Source: Kiloniellales bacterium (lineage in GTDB: Bacteria; Pseudomonadota; Alphaproteobacteria; Kiloniellales; JAKSDN01). From it: a stretch of DNA of 12,948 nt. The notes below the pieces were generated by a model. It was not told the DNA's origin. It saw nothing but the letters and a program-made list of their open reading frames with translations, and did no database searches. Location: positions 1 through 12,948 of the forward strand of contig JAKSDN010000342.1 of NCBI GenBank assembly GCA_022360075.1, given 5' to 3'. The position numbers and the translations under genes were made by a program. This document shows, piece after piece, positions 1-8,244 of this stretch (positions are counted from its first letter, which is position 1; every line of letters starts with the position of its first letter).

Positions 1-60
1 ATCATCCATTGCAAGAAAATCAATTTGATCATGCAGCCAATGGATTTTCGATGTCGTTTT
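1..60. promoter_or_regulatory. AT-rich edge segment with nested dyad symmetry
   Basis: This stretch is about 35% G+C by hand count (21 of 60), far below the rest of the window. It contains a perfect 8-bp inverted repeat, ATCCATTG at 4-11 and CAATGGAT at 38-45. Inside that sits an 11-nt palindrome, ATCAATTTGAT at 19-29, overlapping TGATCA at 26-31. No coding region is convincing here. It lies beyond the 3' end of the transporter operon, so it could be an operator or promoter for a gene outside the window, or less likely a termination structure. The dyads are seen directly; the role is inferred. Bases 61-195 are ordinary GC-rich sequence in which I see no gene. Confidence 0.3.
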
Positions 61-195
61 CGGATTTGCCGCGCAGCACAGTCGAACCGGGTGACATTGC
101 AAGGCTCTTCGAGACCCGCGCCATCCCATGCTGCGGTCGACGCCCTCCTGGACGCGCGCTGCCCGCGACCGGGGGCAAGTTTAAGTTGCAGCCTG

Positions 196-1836
196 CTAGG
201 CCATCTCGAACCGGCCGAACGCGAAGTCACGGCCGGGGGCAGCCTGGAACAGCGCCTTGGTGTAGCTGTGTTGCGGGGCGACGAAGATCTCGTCGGCGTT
301 GCCGTACTCGACCACCTCGCCCTTGAACATCACGGCGACCCGGTCGCAAACCTGGGCGGCGACGCGCAGGTCGTGGGTGATGAAGAGCATGGCCAGGTTG
401 AAGCGCTGGCGCACATCGTCGAGCAGCTCCAGCACCTGCGCCTGCACCGAGACATCGAGTGCGGAGACAGCCTCGTCGGCGATCAGGATCTCCGGCTCCA
501 TGGCCAGCGCGCGGGCGATACAGATACGCTGTCGTTGACCGCCGGAGAACTGGTTCGGAAAGCGGTCGATCGCCTGGTGATCGATACCGACCAGCTTCAG
601 AAGGCCTTGCGCGCGGGCCGTTGCCTCGGCCTTGCTGATGCCGAAGTTCATCGGCCCCTCGATGATCGCCTTGCCGATGGTACGGCGCGGGTTGAGCGAG
701 CGGTAGGGATCCTGGAAGACGATCTGCACCCGGCGACGATGCGCGCGCAGAGCCCGGGGCGACAAGCCGGCGATATCGTCATCGTCGATCAGGATCTGCC
801 CGCTGGTCGGATCGATCAGGCGTACGATACAACGTGCCACGGTCGACTTGCCGGAGCCGGACTCGCCGACGATGCCGAGGGTCTCGCCCCGGCGCACCTC
901 CACGTCCACCGCGCGCGCGGCGCGTACGGTCCGGCCCTTGCCGAAGAAGCCGGAAGGCAGATAGTCCTTGCAGAGCCCGCGCGTGGCCAGAACCACCGGC
1001 TGCGACTCCTTCGAGGGCCGGCCCTGCGGATGCAGGCTGGGGACCGAGGAGATCAGCATGCGAGTGTAGGGATGCTCGGGCCTTTGCAGCACGCGCTCGG
1101 CGGTGTCGTACTCGACGATCCGCCCGGTCTGCATGACGGCTACACGGTCGGCGATCTCGGCAACCACGCCGAAGTCGTGGGTGATGAAGAGCACGGCGGT
1201 ATCATGGCTCTGCTGGATCTCCTTGATCAGCGCCAGGATCTGCGCCTGGGTGGTGACGTCGAGGGCGGTGGTCGGCTCGTCCGCGATCAGCAGGGCAGGC
1301 TCCAAGGCGAGCGCAGCGGCGATCATGATGCGCTGGCGCTGACCGCCCGAGAGCTGATGCGGATAGCTGGTGCGCAGCTTGTCCGGCTCCGGCAGGCGGA
1401 CTGCATCGAGCACGTCCAGCACGCGCTCCAGCCTTGCGGCGGGCCCCATGTCGGTGTGGATCTTCAGCACCTCTTCGATCTGATCGCCGACCGGAACGAC
1501 CGGATTGAGCGCCGTCATGGGTTCCTGGAAGATCATCGACATGCGCGCGCCGCGCAGGGCGCGGATCGCGCGCGCGGACATCTTCAGCAGGTCCTGACCT
1601 TGCAGCAGTATTTCGCCGGCCACCGGCTGGAGCTGCTTGCGCGGCAGCAGGCCCATGACCGTGTGCGCCGTCACCGACTTGCCGGAGCCCGACTCGCCGA
1701 CCACGCAGACGATCTCGCGCTGATGGACCGCGAAGGAAACCTCCTCGACCGCAAAGTCCCGATCTGCGCCGGGCGGTAGCCGGACCGAGAGTCCGCGGAC
1801 GTCGAGGACCGCGGCGTTCGCAGCCGAAACGCTCAC
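196..1836 (-). CDS. Dipeptide/oligopeptide-type ABC transporter ATPase with two nucleotide-binding domains (DppD-DppF fusion)
   Basis: A 546-residue cytoplasmic ATPase that powers peptide-type import. Two full ABC domains lie in tandem. The first has Walker A GESGSGKS at 47-54, Q-loop Q104, signature LSGGQ at 162-166, Walker B LLIADEP at 182-188 and H-loop H220. The second has Walker A at 324-331, Q375, signature FSGGQ at 430-434, Walker B ILIADEA at 450-456 and H488. Each domain is followed by the HPYT/HSYT-type tail usual in the Dpp/Opp ATPase family (around 255 and 523). One polypeptide therefore supplies both ATPase subunits, which are often separate genes. In the second site the residue after the catalytic Glu is Ala instead of the usual Pro, a common variant. 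The start is GTG in a GTGA overlap with the stop of the upstream permease, implying translational coupling. It is the last gene of the operon. Family assignment is firm; substrate is unknown. Confidence 0.95.
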   Translation of the reverse strand: MSVSAANAAVLDVRGLSVRLPPGADRDFAVEEVSFAVHQREIVCVVGESGSGKSVTAHTVMGLLPRKQLQPVAGEILLQGQDLLKMSARAIRALRGARMSMIFQEPMTALNPVVPVGDQIEEVLKIHTDMGPAARLERVLDVLDAVRLPEPDKLRTSYPHQLSGGQRQRIMIAAALALEPALLIADEPTTALDVTTQAQILALIKEIQQSHDTAVLFITHDFGVVAEIADRVAVMQTGRIVEYDTAERVLQRPEHPYTRMLISSVPSLHPQGRPSKESQPVVLATRGLCKDYLPSGFFGKGRTVRAARAVDVEVRRGETLGIVGESGSGKSTVARCIVRLIDPTSGQILIDDDDIAGLSPRALRAHRRRVQIVFQDPYRSLNPRRTIGKAIIEGPMNFGISKAEATARAQGLLKLVGIDHQAIDRFPNQFSGGQRQRICIARALAMEPEILIADEAVSALDVSVQAQVLELLDDVRQRFNLAMLFITHDLRVAAQVCDRVAVMFKGEVVEYGNADEIFVAPQHSYTKALFQAAPGRDFAFGRFEMA

Positions 1837-2720
1837 GCTCGCATCCGCTTGGCGATGCGTGGGTCGAGCGTGTCGCGCAAGCCGTCGCCGAGGATGTTCA
1901 CCGAAAGCACGGCGATGGCGAGCGCCACGCCGGGCACCAGCACGATCCAGGGCGCGATCTGGAAGTAGATCCGGCCCTCGGCCATCATGTTGCCCCAGCT
2001 CGGGATCTCCGGCGGCGTGCCGGCACCGAGGAAGCTGAGGATCGCCTCGGTCAGCATGGCCGAGGCGCAGACATAGGTGGCCTGCACGATCAGCGGCGGG
2101 ATGGTGTTGGGCAGGACGTGGCGCCAGAGGATCGCGGGTAGTGGCGTGCCGACGGAGATCGCAGCCTCGACGTATGGCTCCTCGCGCACGCTCAGGACGA
2201 TCGAGCGCACCAGGCGCACGACACGCGGAACCTCCGGGACGGTGATCGCGACGGTGACGGTCAGCAGGCTGGCGCCGGAGAGCGAGACCAGAGCGATCGC
2301 CAGCAGGATGCCGGGGATCGCCATGAGGCCGTCCATGATGCGCATCAGGATGGCGTCGAGGATGCGGATGTAGCCGGCGATCAGGCCGATCAGCAGGCCG
2401 ACGGCGACGCTCAGCAGCGCGGCGACGAGGCCGACGAAGAGCGAGATGCGCGTGCCATAGACCGTACGGCTGTAGATATCGCGCCCGTACATGTCGGTGC
2501 CGAGCCAGTGCTGCGGGTTGAAGCTCTGCAGCCGGTCGATCGGGTTGAAGGTGATCGGATCGAGCGTGAAGAGATAGGGCGCGAAGATCGCCACGAGGAC
2601 CAGCACGACGAGCAGACCACCGCCCAGGCCGATGGTGGGCAGATGGCCGAAGAGCTGGCGGCGGAAGTCCGCCAGGCGGCCGCGCAGCCCGATCTCGCTC
2701 CTATCGGTGATGACGCTCAA
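1833..2720 (-). CDS. Peptide-type ABC transporter permease, DppC/OppC family
   Basis: A 295-residue inner-membrane permease, the second transmembrane subunit of the importer. After a short cytoplasmic N-terminus, a first membrane helix spans about 32-52. It is followed by the DppC-type segment with HWLGTDMYGRDIYSR at 71-85, and by further hydrophobic helices from about 94 on. The ATPase-coupling (EAA-like) loop is visible as EPYVEAAISVGTP at 181-193, followed by RHVLPN. The C-terminus ends with the conserved ILGDGLRDTLDPR at 276-288. The start is TTG, overlapping the preceding permease's stop as TTGA. No ATG or GTG codon near it would keep the full N-terminus, so coupled translation is the best reading. 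Length and motifs are normal for the family. Confidence 0.94.
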   Translation of the reverse strand: MSVITDRSEIGLRGRLADFRRQLFGHLPTIGLGGGLLVVLVLVAIFAPYLFTLDPITFNPIDRLQSFNPQHWLGTDMYGRDIYSRTVYGTRISLFVGLVAALLSVAVGLLIGLIAGYIRILDAILMRIMDGLMAIPGILLAIALVSLSGASLLTVTVAITVPEVPRVVRLVRSIVLSVREEPYVEAAISVGTPLPAILWRHVLPNTIPPLIVQATYVCASAMLTEAILSFLGAGTPPEIPSWGNMMAEGRIYFQIAPWIVLVPGVALAIAVLSVNILGDGLRDTLDPRIAKRMRA

Positions 2721-3658
2721 TAGCGGATCCTCGGGTCGAGGAAGGTGTAGAGGATGTCGATGCCCAGGTTGATCACGATGTAGACGAAGGAGAACATCAG
2801 GATCAGGCCCTGGATGATCGGGTAGTCGCGTTTCAGGATCGCGTCGACCACGAGCCGGCCGAGGCCGGGAATGTTGAAAACGCTTTCGGTCACCACCACG
2901 CCGCCGATCAGGAGCGCGACGCCGATGCCGATGATCGTGACAATCGGTACCGCCGCGTTGCGCAGGGCGTGCGCCATCAGCACCTTGCGCTCGCTCTGGC
3001 CCTTGGCCCGGGCAGTGCGGATGTAGTCTTCCTCGAGCACCTCGATGACGCTCGCGCGGGTGATGCGCGCGATCAGCGCGATGTAGATCACGCTGAGCGT
3101 GGCCGAGGGCAGGATGATGTTGTGCAGGAAGGGTCCGAGGCCCTCGGTGATCGACTTGTAGCCTTGAACCGGCAGGATCTTGAGCTCGATCGAGAAGGTG
3201 AAGATCAGGATGTAGCCGAGCACGAAGACCGGCACCGAGAAGCCCAGGACGGCGAAGACCATGATCGCGCGATCGATCCAGGTGCCCGCCTTCCAGGCCG
3301 CGATCACGCCCATCGGCACCGCGACGCCGATGGCGATGATCAGCGTCGTCAGGGCCAGCATCAGCGTCGGCTCGAGGCGCTGGGCGATCAGCTTGGAGAC
3401 CGGGAAATCGGAGAAGATCGAGATGCCGAGATCGCCCTGCAGCAGGCCCCAGACCCAGGTGCCGAACTGAATGTGAAAGGGCTGGTCGAGGCCGAGCTTG
3501 GCTCGGATCCGCTCGATGTCCTGGGGCGAGGCATAGTCGCCGGCGATGACCGAGGCCGGATCGCCGGGCGAGAGGTGCAGCATCAGGAAGACGACGAGCG
3601 CCACCACCCCCATGACGGGGATGGTGGCTAAGAGACGCCTGATGATGAAGGCGAACAT
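2717..3658 (-). CDS. Peptide-type ABC transporter permease, DppB/OppB family
   Basis: A 313-residue inner-membrane permease pairing with the DppC-like subunit. It opens with the family pattern of a short basic N-terminus and helix 1 (about 9-29), then LSPGDPA at 29-35. A periplasmic loop follows, containing LGLDQPFHIQFGTW and GDLGIS. Further helices lie at about 98-122, 133-156, 178-200, 238-258 and 282-307. The coupling loop is EDYIRTARAKG at 210-220, preceding HALRNA. The C-terminus reads LDPRIRY, as is typical. The start is ATG. The 37-nt gap after the binding-protein gene has only a weak GGCGAG-type ribosome site. Motifs and length fit a complete, functional gene. Confidence 0.94.
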   Translation of the reverse strand: MFAFIIRRLLATIPVMGVVALVVFLMLHLSPGDPASVIAGDYASPQDIERIRAKLGLDQPFHIQFGTWVWGLLQGDLGISIFSDFPVSKLIAQRLEPTLMLALTTLIIAIGVAVPMGVIAAWKAGTWIDRAIMVFAVLGFSVPVFVLGYILIFTFSIELKILPVQGYKSITEGLGPFLHNIILPSATLSVIYIALIARITRASVIEVLEEDYIRTARAKGQSERKVLMAHALRNAAVPIVTIIGIGVALLIGGVVVTESVFNIPGLGRLVVDAILKRDYPIIQGLILMFSFVYIVINLGIDILYTFLDPRIRY

Positions 3659-3695
3659 GCTCGCCGTTCTTAACGCTGCGCCGAGGCGCCGGTGA

Positions 3696-5294
3696 TCACT
3701 CCTTGGCGATGTTCCAGAAGAACTGCACCGGCGACTTGATCAAGCCTTTGACGTTCTTGCGATAGCCCACCGGCACGAAGAAGGTGCCGTAGTTGCCGTG
3801 GGTCGCGATCTCGATCGCCCGGACCTGGATCTGTTCGGCGAGCGCCTTCTGCTTGGCCGCATCGGGCTCCTTGGAGTAGGCATCGCGCAGATCTTCCAGC
3901 TTGGAATCGTCGGGCCAGCCGAACCAGGCCCGCTCCGTGCCCCCGGCCGAGAGGCCGACATGGCTGACCGGGTTGGCGATGTCGCCGCCGATCCACCAGG
4001 TGTGGAAGATGTTCCAGCCGCCATCGGCCGGCGGATCCTTGACCGCGCGCCGCGAGGTGAGCGTGGACCAGTCCATGGCCTGCATGTCGACCTCGAAGCC
4101 GACCTCGCGCAGCATCTGCGCCGTCACCAGGCTGGCGGCGTTGAGGATCGGCACGTCGGTCGGCTGCAGCATCACCACCGGGGTGCCGTCGTAGCCGGCC
4201 TCCTTGAGCATCCGCGCGGCTTCCTCGGTGCTCGGGCTCTTGTAGATGTCGGTGCCGGCCTCGGTTTCGAGCGCCGAGCCGCAGGAGTAGTAGGTGTGGC
4301 AGACCTTGTAGTAGGCCGGGCTGCCGACCGCCGCGCGCAGGTAGTCCTCCTGGTTCATCGCCCTCAGCACCACCTGGCGGATCGCCGGGTCGTCGAACGG
4401 CGGGTGCAGGTGGTTCATGCGCAGCATGCCCTGGTTGCCGAGCGGGTCGTTGACCTCGACGGTGATGTCCTCGTTGGTCTCGAGGATCGGCACCAGGTCG
4501 GCCGGCACTTGCTCGTAGTAGTCGACCTCGCCGGCGATCAGCGCGTTCATCGCCGTGGTGGCGTCGGGCAGGTAGATCCACTCGACGCGGTCGACCTTGG
4601 CGATCTTGCCGCCGGAAGCCGAGCTCGGCGCCTCGCTGCGCGGCACGTAGTCCTCGTTCTTGAGATAGACCACCTTGGAGCCCGGCACCCACTCGTCCTT
4701 GGAGAACTTGAAGGGGCCGGAGCCGATGATCTCGGGGATCTGCTCGAAGGGATCGGTCTCGGCGATGCGCTTGGGCATCATGAAGGGCACGTTCGAGCTG
4801 ATCTTGCCGATCGAATCGAGCACCAGGCCGTAGGGCTCCTTCAGCGTGAGCACGATGGTCTTCTCGTTCTTGGCGACCAGGCTCGCCGTGACGTCCATCA
4901 GCTTTTGGCCCATGCCGTCGCGCTTGCCCCAGCGCTGCAGCGAGGCGACGCAGTCCTCGGCCGTGACCGGCGTGCCGTCGTGCCACTTCAAGCCGTCGCG
5001 CAGGACGAAGGTCCAGGTCAGGCCGTCATCGCTGGTGGTCCAGGTGTCGACCATCTGCGGCTGCGGCTGCAGGTTCTCGTCCATCGCAAAGAGCGTGTCG
5101 TAGACCATGTAGCCGTGGTTGCGCGTGATATAGGCCGTGGTCCAGATCGGATCGATGTTCTTCAGGTCGGCGTGCGGGATGACCCTGAGGACCGTCTCCG
5201 CCTGGGCCGATGTCGCAGCGGCTCCCCAGGCCAGCGGCGCCGCGAAGGCGACCGCGGTCAGTATGCCCAAGGTACGTCGGGATAAACGTCTCAT
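3696..5294 (-). CDS. Periplasmic substrate-binding protein of a peptide-type ABC importer (SBP_bac_5 family)
   Basis: A 532-residue solute-binding protein and first gene of the importer operon. A classic Sec signal peptide is visible: basic start MRRLSRR, hydrophobic core to about 26, and a cleavage-type AQA before ETVLRV at about residue 32. The mature part has the family landmarks: DDGLTWTFVLRDGLKWHDGTPVTAEDC at about 88-114 (split here as DDGLTWTFVLRDG and LKWHDGTPVTAEDC), and IGSGPFKF about 190 residues in. Two closely spaced cysteines (motif CHTYYSC, about residue 330) could form a periplasmic disulfide. The family binds peptides, opines, glutathione or other small organics, and the ligand cannot be told from sequence. 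The ATG start is supported by GGAGG at 5302-5306, 7 nt upstream. Divergent from the M81 peptidase gene. Confidence 0.94.
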   Translation of the reverse strand: MRRLSRRTLGILTAVAFAAPLAWGAAATSAQAETVLRVIPHADLKNIDPIWTTAYITRNHGYMVYDTLFAMDENLQPQPQMVDTWTTSDDGLTWTFVLRDGLKWHDGTPVTAEDCVASLQRWGKRDGMGQKLMDVTASLVAKNEKTIVLTLKEPYGLVLDSIGKISSNVPFMMPKRIAETDPFEQIPEIIGSGPFKFSKDEWVPGSKVVYLKNEDYVPRSEAPSSASGGKIAKVDRVEWIYLPDATTAMNALIAGEVDYYEQVPADLVPILETNEDITVEVNDPLGNQGMLRMNHLHPPFDDPAIRQVVLRAMNQEDYLRAAVGSPAYYKVCHTYYSCGSALETEAGTDIYKSPSTEEAARMLKEAGYDGTPVVMLQPTDVPILNAASLVTAQMLREVGFEVDMQAMDWSTLTSRRAVKDPPADGGWNIFHTWWIGGDIANPVSHVGLSAGGTERAWFGWPDDSKLEDLRDAYSKEPDAAKQKALAEQIQVRAIEIATHGNYGTFFVPVGYRKNVKGLIKSPVQFFWNIAKE

Positions 5295-5301
5295 GTCTGC
5301 G

Positions 5302-5306
5302 CCTCC
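5302..5306 (-). promoter_or_regulatory. Strong ribosome binding site of the binding-protein gene
   Basis: On the minus strand this reads GGAGG, 7 nt before the ATG at 5294. It fixes that start and is much stronger than the sites seen before the downstream permease and ATPase genes. This fits the usual need for excess binding protein over the membrane subunits. Confidence 0.7.
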
Positions 5307-5374
5307 GTTATCGTTTCCTTTTTGGTCCTGACCGCCGGTTGCTCTTTCCCGGTCCGGTAGGACACCTGCTCGAC

Positions 5375-5394
5375 GCTTTCATCTCGTCGAAAGC
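5375..5394. promoter_or_regulatory. Candidate operator dyad between the divergent transporter and peptidase genes
   Basis: A perfect 6-bp inverted repeat, GCTTTC at 5375-5380 and GAAAGC at 5389-5394, separated by 8 nt. It sits 81 nt upstream of the binding-protein start, in the only region shared by the divergent transporter and M81 units. A 20-bp dyad is a usual size for a dimeric regulator site, but no regulator gene is in the window. The dyad is seen; the function is a guess. Confidence 0.25.
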
Positions 5395-5525
5395 TGCCTA
5401 AGCGTCCCCCAAATCGCTATTCGAAGCAAGTTGCCGCGCACCATGTCGTTCGGGGTCGCGCGGAAATAGTCGAGGAAATCGACCGGATCGGGCCAGCGCC
5501 TATAGACAGACGGGGCTGTGAGCGG
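5379..5525 (-). pseudogene. Possible coding relic (48 sense codons, no start)
   Basis: The minus strand is open for 48 codons between a TGA at 5526-5528 and a TGA at 5379-5381. The translation is protein-like, containing RRWPDPVDFLDYFRA and NDMVRGNLLRIAIWG. Only an internal ATG (for the M of NDMVRGN) is present, with no plausible start for the whole stretch. It may be the 3' remnant of a lost gene, or a chance open frame in GC-rich DNA. I do not recognise the family. The region also has to hold the promoters of both flanking divergent genes. Confidence 0.2.
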
Positions 5526-5554
5526 TCACCCTAGGCTGGGAGATGACAACCTAT

Positions 5555-5559
5555 GGGGA
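5555..5559 (+). promoter_or_regulatory. Ribosome binding site deciding the M81 start
   Basis: GGGGA lies 7 nt before the ATG at 5567. The earlier in-frame ATG at 5543 has its only purine-rich stretch (GGGAG) directly abutting it, too close for a ribosome site. Proteins of this family normally begin as MR.LIA...KHETNTFSP, which matches the 5567 start. Confidence 0.5.
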
Positions 5560-5566
5560 TATTTCT

Positions 5567-7045
5567 ATGCGGCTTCTTATCGCCATGATGAAACACGAGA
5601 CCAACACGTTCTCGCCGGTACCGACCGATTGGCACCGCTTCGAGGCCTGGGGGCTCCATCAGGGCGAGGAGATTCCGAGCGCCCTGGCCGGCACCAACAT
5701 GCCGATCGGCGCCTACCTCGATCTGGCGCGCGAGGCCGGTGCGGAGATCGTCACGCCGATCGCCGCGGAGGCCATGCCGAGCGGCCCGGTCGAGAAGGCG
5801 ACCTACGAGCGCCTGGTCGAGGCGATCGCCGCACCGCTCGCCAAGGGCGGCATCGATGCCGCGCTGCTCGACCTGCACGGCGCGATGGTCGCAGAGATCA
5901 CGTCCGATGGCGAAGGCACCCTTCTGGCCGAGCTACGGCGCCTTGCGCCGGACCTGCCGATCGCCTGCGCCTACGACCTGCACGCCAACCTCACGACGGC
6001 AATGGTGGACAACGCGACCGCGATCATCGGCTACAAGACCTATCCCCATGTCGACATGTATGCCGTCGGCGAGCAGATCGGCCGCGTCCTCCTGCGCAGC
6101 CTCGCCGGCGAGTTGGCGCCGGTCATGGCCTGGGGCCAGGCGCCGATCCTAGCCCAGACCCTGCGCATGGGCACGGACGACGAGCCGATGCGCAGCCTCC
6201 AGGCGATGACGCGCGAAGAGGAGGAAAAGGGCGCCCTGGCGGCGACACTGTTCGGCGGTTTCCCGTTGGCCGATTTCGCCGATGCGGGGCTTTCCGCCAT
6301 CGTGGTCACCGATGGCGACCGCCCGGCCGCGGAAACCGCCCGCGACCGCCTGCTGGCCGCGGCCTGGGAAAAGCGCGAGGACTTCGTCTATCGGCACGAG
6401 CCTCTGTGCGACGCGGTCGCGCGCGCCAAGGCGATTGAGGCTGGGCCGGTGCTTTTGCTCGACCATGCCGACAACGTCGGCTCTGGCGGCACGCAGGACG
6501 TGATGACCGTAATCCGCGAGGTGCGCAGACAGGGTCTGCGCGAGGTCGCCGTGGCGGCGGTCTGGGACCCGGCGGCGGTCGAGGCGATGCAGGCGGCCGG
6601 GGTCGGCGCCCGGGTCACGCTGGCGCTCGGCGGCAAGACCGAGATGTCCAGCATCGGTCTACAGGGCGAGCCGCTGGAGATCACCGGCACGGTGCGCCTG
6701 ATCTCCGACGGCACCTGGGTCGTGCGCGGGCCGATGTACACCGGCGTGACGGTCTCCACCGGTCCCACTGCCGTGCTCGAATCCGACGGCATGAAGATCG
6801 TCGTGGTCTCCCGGCACCACGAGCCCTGGGACCTCGGCATCTTTACCAGCAACGGCATCGAGCCGACAGCCGAGCACTACCTGATCCTCAAGTCACGGAT
6901 CCACTACCGCGCGGGCTTCGCGCCGATCGCCAAGGCGACGATCACCTGCGACGGCGATGGCGTGACCACCTCGGACAACGAGGTCTTGAGCTACGATGCG
7001 ATCCGCCGCCCGATCTTTCCGCTCGATCGCATCAACGCACCCTGA
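5567..7045 (+). CDS. M81 family metallopeptidase (MlrC/microcystinase C-like)
   Basis: A 492-residue member of the M81 (MlrC, DUF1485) family, whose founding member hydrolyses the linear tetrapeptide in microcystin breakdown. Visible landmarks are HETNTFSP at 10-17, LDLHGAMV at 101-108, YDLHANL at 136-142, YKTYPHVDMY at 156-165 and DHADNVGSGG at 299-308. The last of these opens the C-terminal MlrC half. The conserved His/Asp/Glu residues expected to hold metal are all present, and the length is normal. There is no signal peptide, so it acts in the cytoplasm, presumably on material brought in by the divergent importer. Few family members have a known substrate, and actual microcystin breakdown should not be assumed. 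An alternative start at 5543 would add eight residues. Confidence 0.92.
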   Translation: MRLLIAMMKHETNTFSPVPTDWHRFEAWGLHQGEEIPSALAGTNMPIGAYLDLAREAGAEIVTPIAAEAMPSGPVEKATYERLVEAIAAPLAKGGIDAALLDLHGAMVAEITSDGEGTLLAELRRLAPDLPIACAYDLHANLTTAMVDNATAIIGYKTYPHVDMYAVGEQIGRVLLRSLAGELAPVMAWGQAPILAQTLRMGTDDEPMRSLQAMTREEEEKGALAATLFGGFPLADFADAGLSAIVVTDGDRPAAETARDRLLAAAWEKREDFVYRHEPLCDAVARAKAIEAGPVLLLDHADNVGSGGTQDVMTVIREVRRQGLREVAVAAVWDPAAVEAMQAAGVGARVTLALGGKTEMSSIGLQGEPLEITGTVRLISDGTWVVRGPMYTGVTVSTGPTAVLESDGMKIVVVSRHHEPWDLGIFTSNGIEPTAEHYLILKSRIHYRAGFAPIAKATITCDGDGVTTSDNEVLSYDAIRRPIFPLDRINAP

Positions 7046-7058
7046 GACGCGGCGCGTC
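7046..7058 (+). terminator. Short hairpin directly after the M81 gene
   Basis: GACGC and GCGTC form a 5-bp stem with a GGC loop immediately after the stop codon. No T-run follows, so it would be a poor intrinsic terminator. It is listed because a new unit appears to start just downstream. Confidence 0.2.
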
Positions 7059-7103
7059 CCGGTACCTTCCGGCCTTTCAGGTTTCAACGTGAAGCGGTGC
7101 GAT

Positions 7104-7139
7104 TTGACACAGCACCGAACGGCCGGGTCACGCTAGACT
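7104..7139 (+). promoter_or_regulatory. Weak candidate promoter for the three-gene cassette
   Basis: A perfect sigma-70 -35 hexamer, TTGACA, lies at 7104-7109. The best -10-like match is TAGACT at 7134-7139, but the 24-nt spacer is too long for a standard promoter. The hexamer alone could be chance, or the true -10 may be degenerate. It is in the right place, upstream of a run of three same-strand genes after a likely unit boundary. Confidence 0.25.
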
Positions 7140-7234
7140 GACTCAGGAGCGTTCGGAGAATGCGGCGACGGGACGGAGATCCCGCGCCGGAAGAACGTCG
7201 GTCACGACAGGGATCGGGAGAGGGGCGGAAGGCA

Positions 7235-8206
7235 ATGCTGCTTTCTTTGGGCGTGCGCCATAGCGCCGTCAGATCCATCCAGGAGATGCTCAATCACCTC
7301 GGCTTCGGCACGCGCGACGCCGCGGGCCGCTTTGCGCCGCTCGTGGTCGACGGGGTCTACGGCGCCGCCACCGAGTCTGCCGTCGTCGATTTCCAGCGCA
7401 GCGAAGGCATCCTCGGCGACGGCATTGTCGGGCCGAATTGTATGCGCGCCCTGGAAAAGGCCTACGCCGAACGGGTCCTTGAGCTCAACTCGCCCGGCGT
7501 CGATGCGCTCATGGGCACGCCCGAGCGCTTGCTCGGCATGCCCGACCGGCTCGTGTTCGAGCGGGTGCCGGCCGATCGCTACAACGGCCAGGGCTACGAC
7601 CGGCTTTCGCTGCGCGCCGACGTCGCGGAGAAGTATCGCCAGATCTACGACGCGGTCCGGCACCAAGGCGGCCTGATGACCTCGTCGGGCGGCATCCGCA
7701 GCCTGCAGGCGACCCAGACCCGAAGCAGGAGCGCGACCTCCTTCCACTATCTGGGGCGGGCGCTCGATCTCTTTATCTACAGCGGCATGGTCGATCCGGC
7801 GGTCGATCCCTACGTCGTCTCGCGCGAGGAGGAACGCCTGTTCCGGGTGTTCGCCCGCTGCTCGACCGCCTGGAATGCCGATGCCGAGCTGCCGGCGAAG
7901 TTCGAGGTCCCGAACGTCATCACCTACGCCGAGCGGCGCGAGGGCGTTTCGGTCACCGATCATTTCATCGACCTGACCGCCCTCTTCGAGCAGCACGGCT
8001 TCAAGCGGATCAAGGCGCGACGCCGCTTCGTCGAGGGCGGCTCGATGATGGGCGCGGAGTGGTGGCACTTCCAGGACGAATCCGGCCTGATCGAAGGGCA
8101 GAGCACCTTCGGCTTCGAGCTGCTCAAGGTCTACGCCAAGACAACCCTGGAGGGCACGGCGCCCTGGAACAATCGCGACCGGATCTTCGGCGTCGACTGG
8201 TCCTGA
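7235..8206 (+). CDS. Peptidoglycan-binding domain plus M15-type (VanY/VanX-like) metallopeptidase
   Basis: A 323-residue two-domain protein. Residues about 8-75 form a PG_binding_1-type domain, with VDGVYGAATESAVVDFQ at 38-54. The C-terminal half has the zinc peptidase pattern of the M15 D-Ala-D-Ala carboxypeptidase/endopeptidase group: SFHYLGRALDLF at 169-180 supplies H171 and D178, and EWWHFQ at 275-280 supplies catalytic E275 and H278. The set is intact, so activity on stem peptides of the wall is likely. No signal peptide or membrane helix is seen, as in phage endolysins and some secreted effectors. I chose ATG 7235 because purine-rich sites (GGGAGAGG, GGAAGG) precede it and it begins the domain. 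ATG 7160, with AGGAG 10 nt upstream, would add 25 Arg-rich residues. First gene of a cassette with the next two. Confidence 0.88.
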   Translation: MLLSLGVRHSAVRSIQEMLNHLGFGTRDAAGRFAPLVVDGVYGAATESAVVDFQRSEGILGDGIVGPNCMRALEKAYAERVLELNSPGVDALMGTPERLLGMPDRLVFERVPADRYNGQGYDRLSLRADVAEKYRQIYDAVRHQGGLMTSSGGIRSLQATQTRSRSATSFHYLGRALDLFIYSGMVDPAVDPYVVSREEERLFRVFARCSTAWNADAELPAKFEVPNVITYAERREGVSVTDHFIDLTALFEQHGFKRIKARRRFVEGGSMMGAEWWHFQDESGLIEGQSTFGFELLKVYAKTTLEGTAPWNNRDRIFGVDWS

Positions 8207-8244
8207 GTCGCCGGACGCACCTGGTTCTTACAGAAACGCCATAG

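Noticed and set aside
25..1779. A 584-codon open frame on the plus strand opposite the ABC ATPase gene
   Set aside because: It is the mirror of a clear ABC ATPase. Its translation is Asp/His/Leu/Arg-rich without any domain, the usual artefact of GC-rich codon bias.
3670..4986. A second minus-strand frame inside the binding-protein gene
   Set aside because: The translation is an Arg/Gly/Ala/Pro-rich out-of-frame shadow; the binding-protein frame is intact, so this is not a frameshift.
3798..5285. A 495-codon open frame on the plus strand opposite the binding-protein gene
   Set aside because: The composition is dominated by Asp, Arg, Val, Leu and Gly with no motif, and the opposite strand has a full SBP_bac_5 protein with signal peptide.
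5543..5566. Earlier ATG start for the M81 peptidase
   Set aside because: Its purine-rich stretch touches the ATG, and the family starts at the next Met, which has GGGGA 7 nt upstream.
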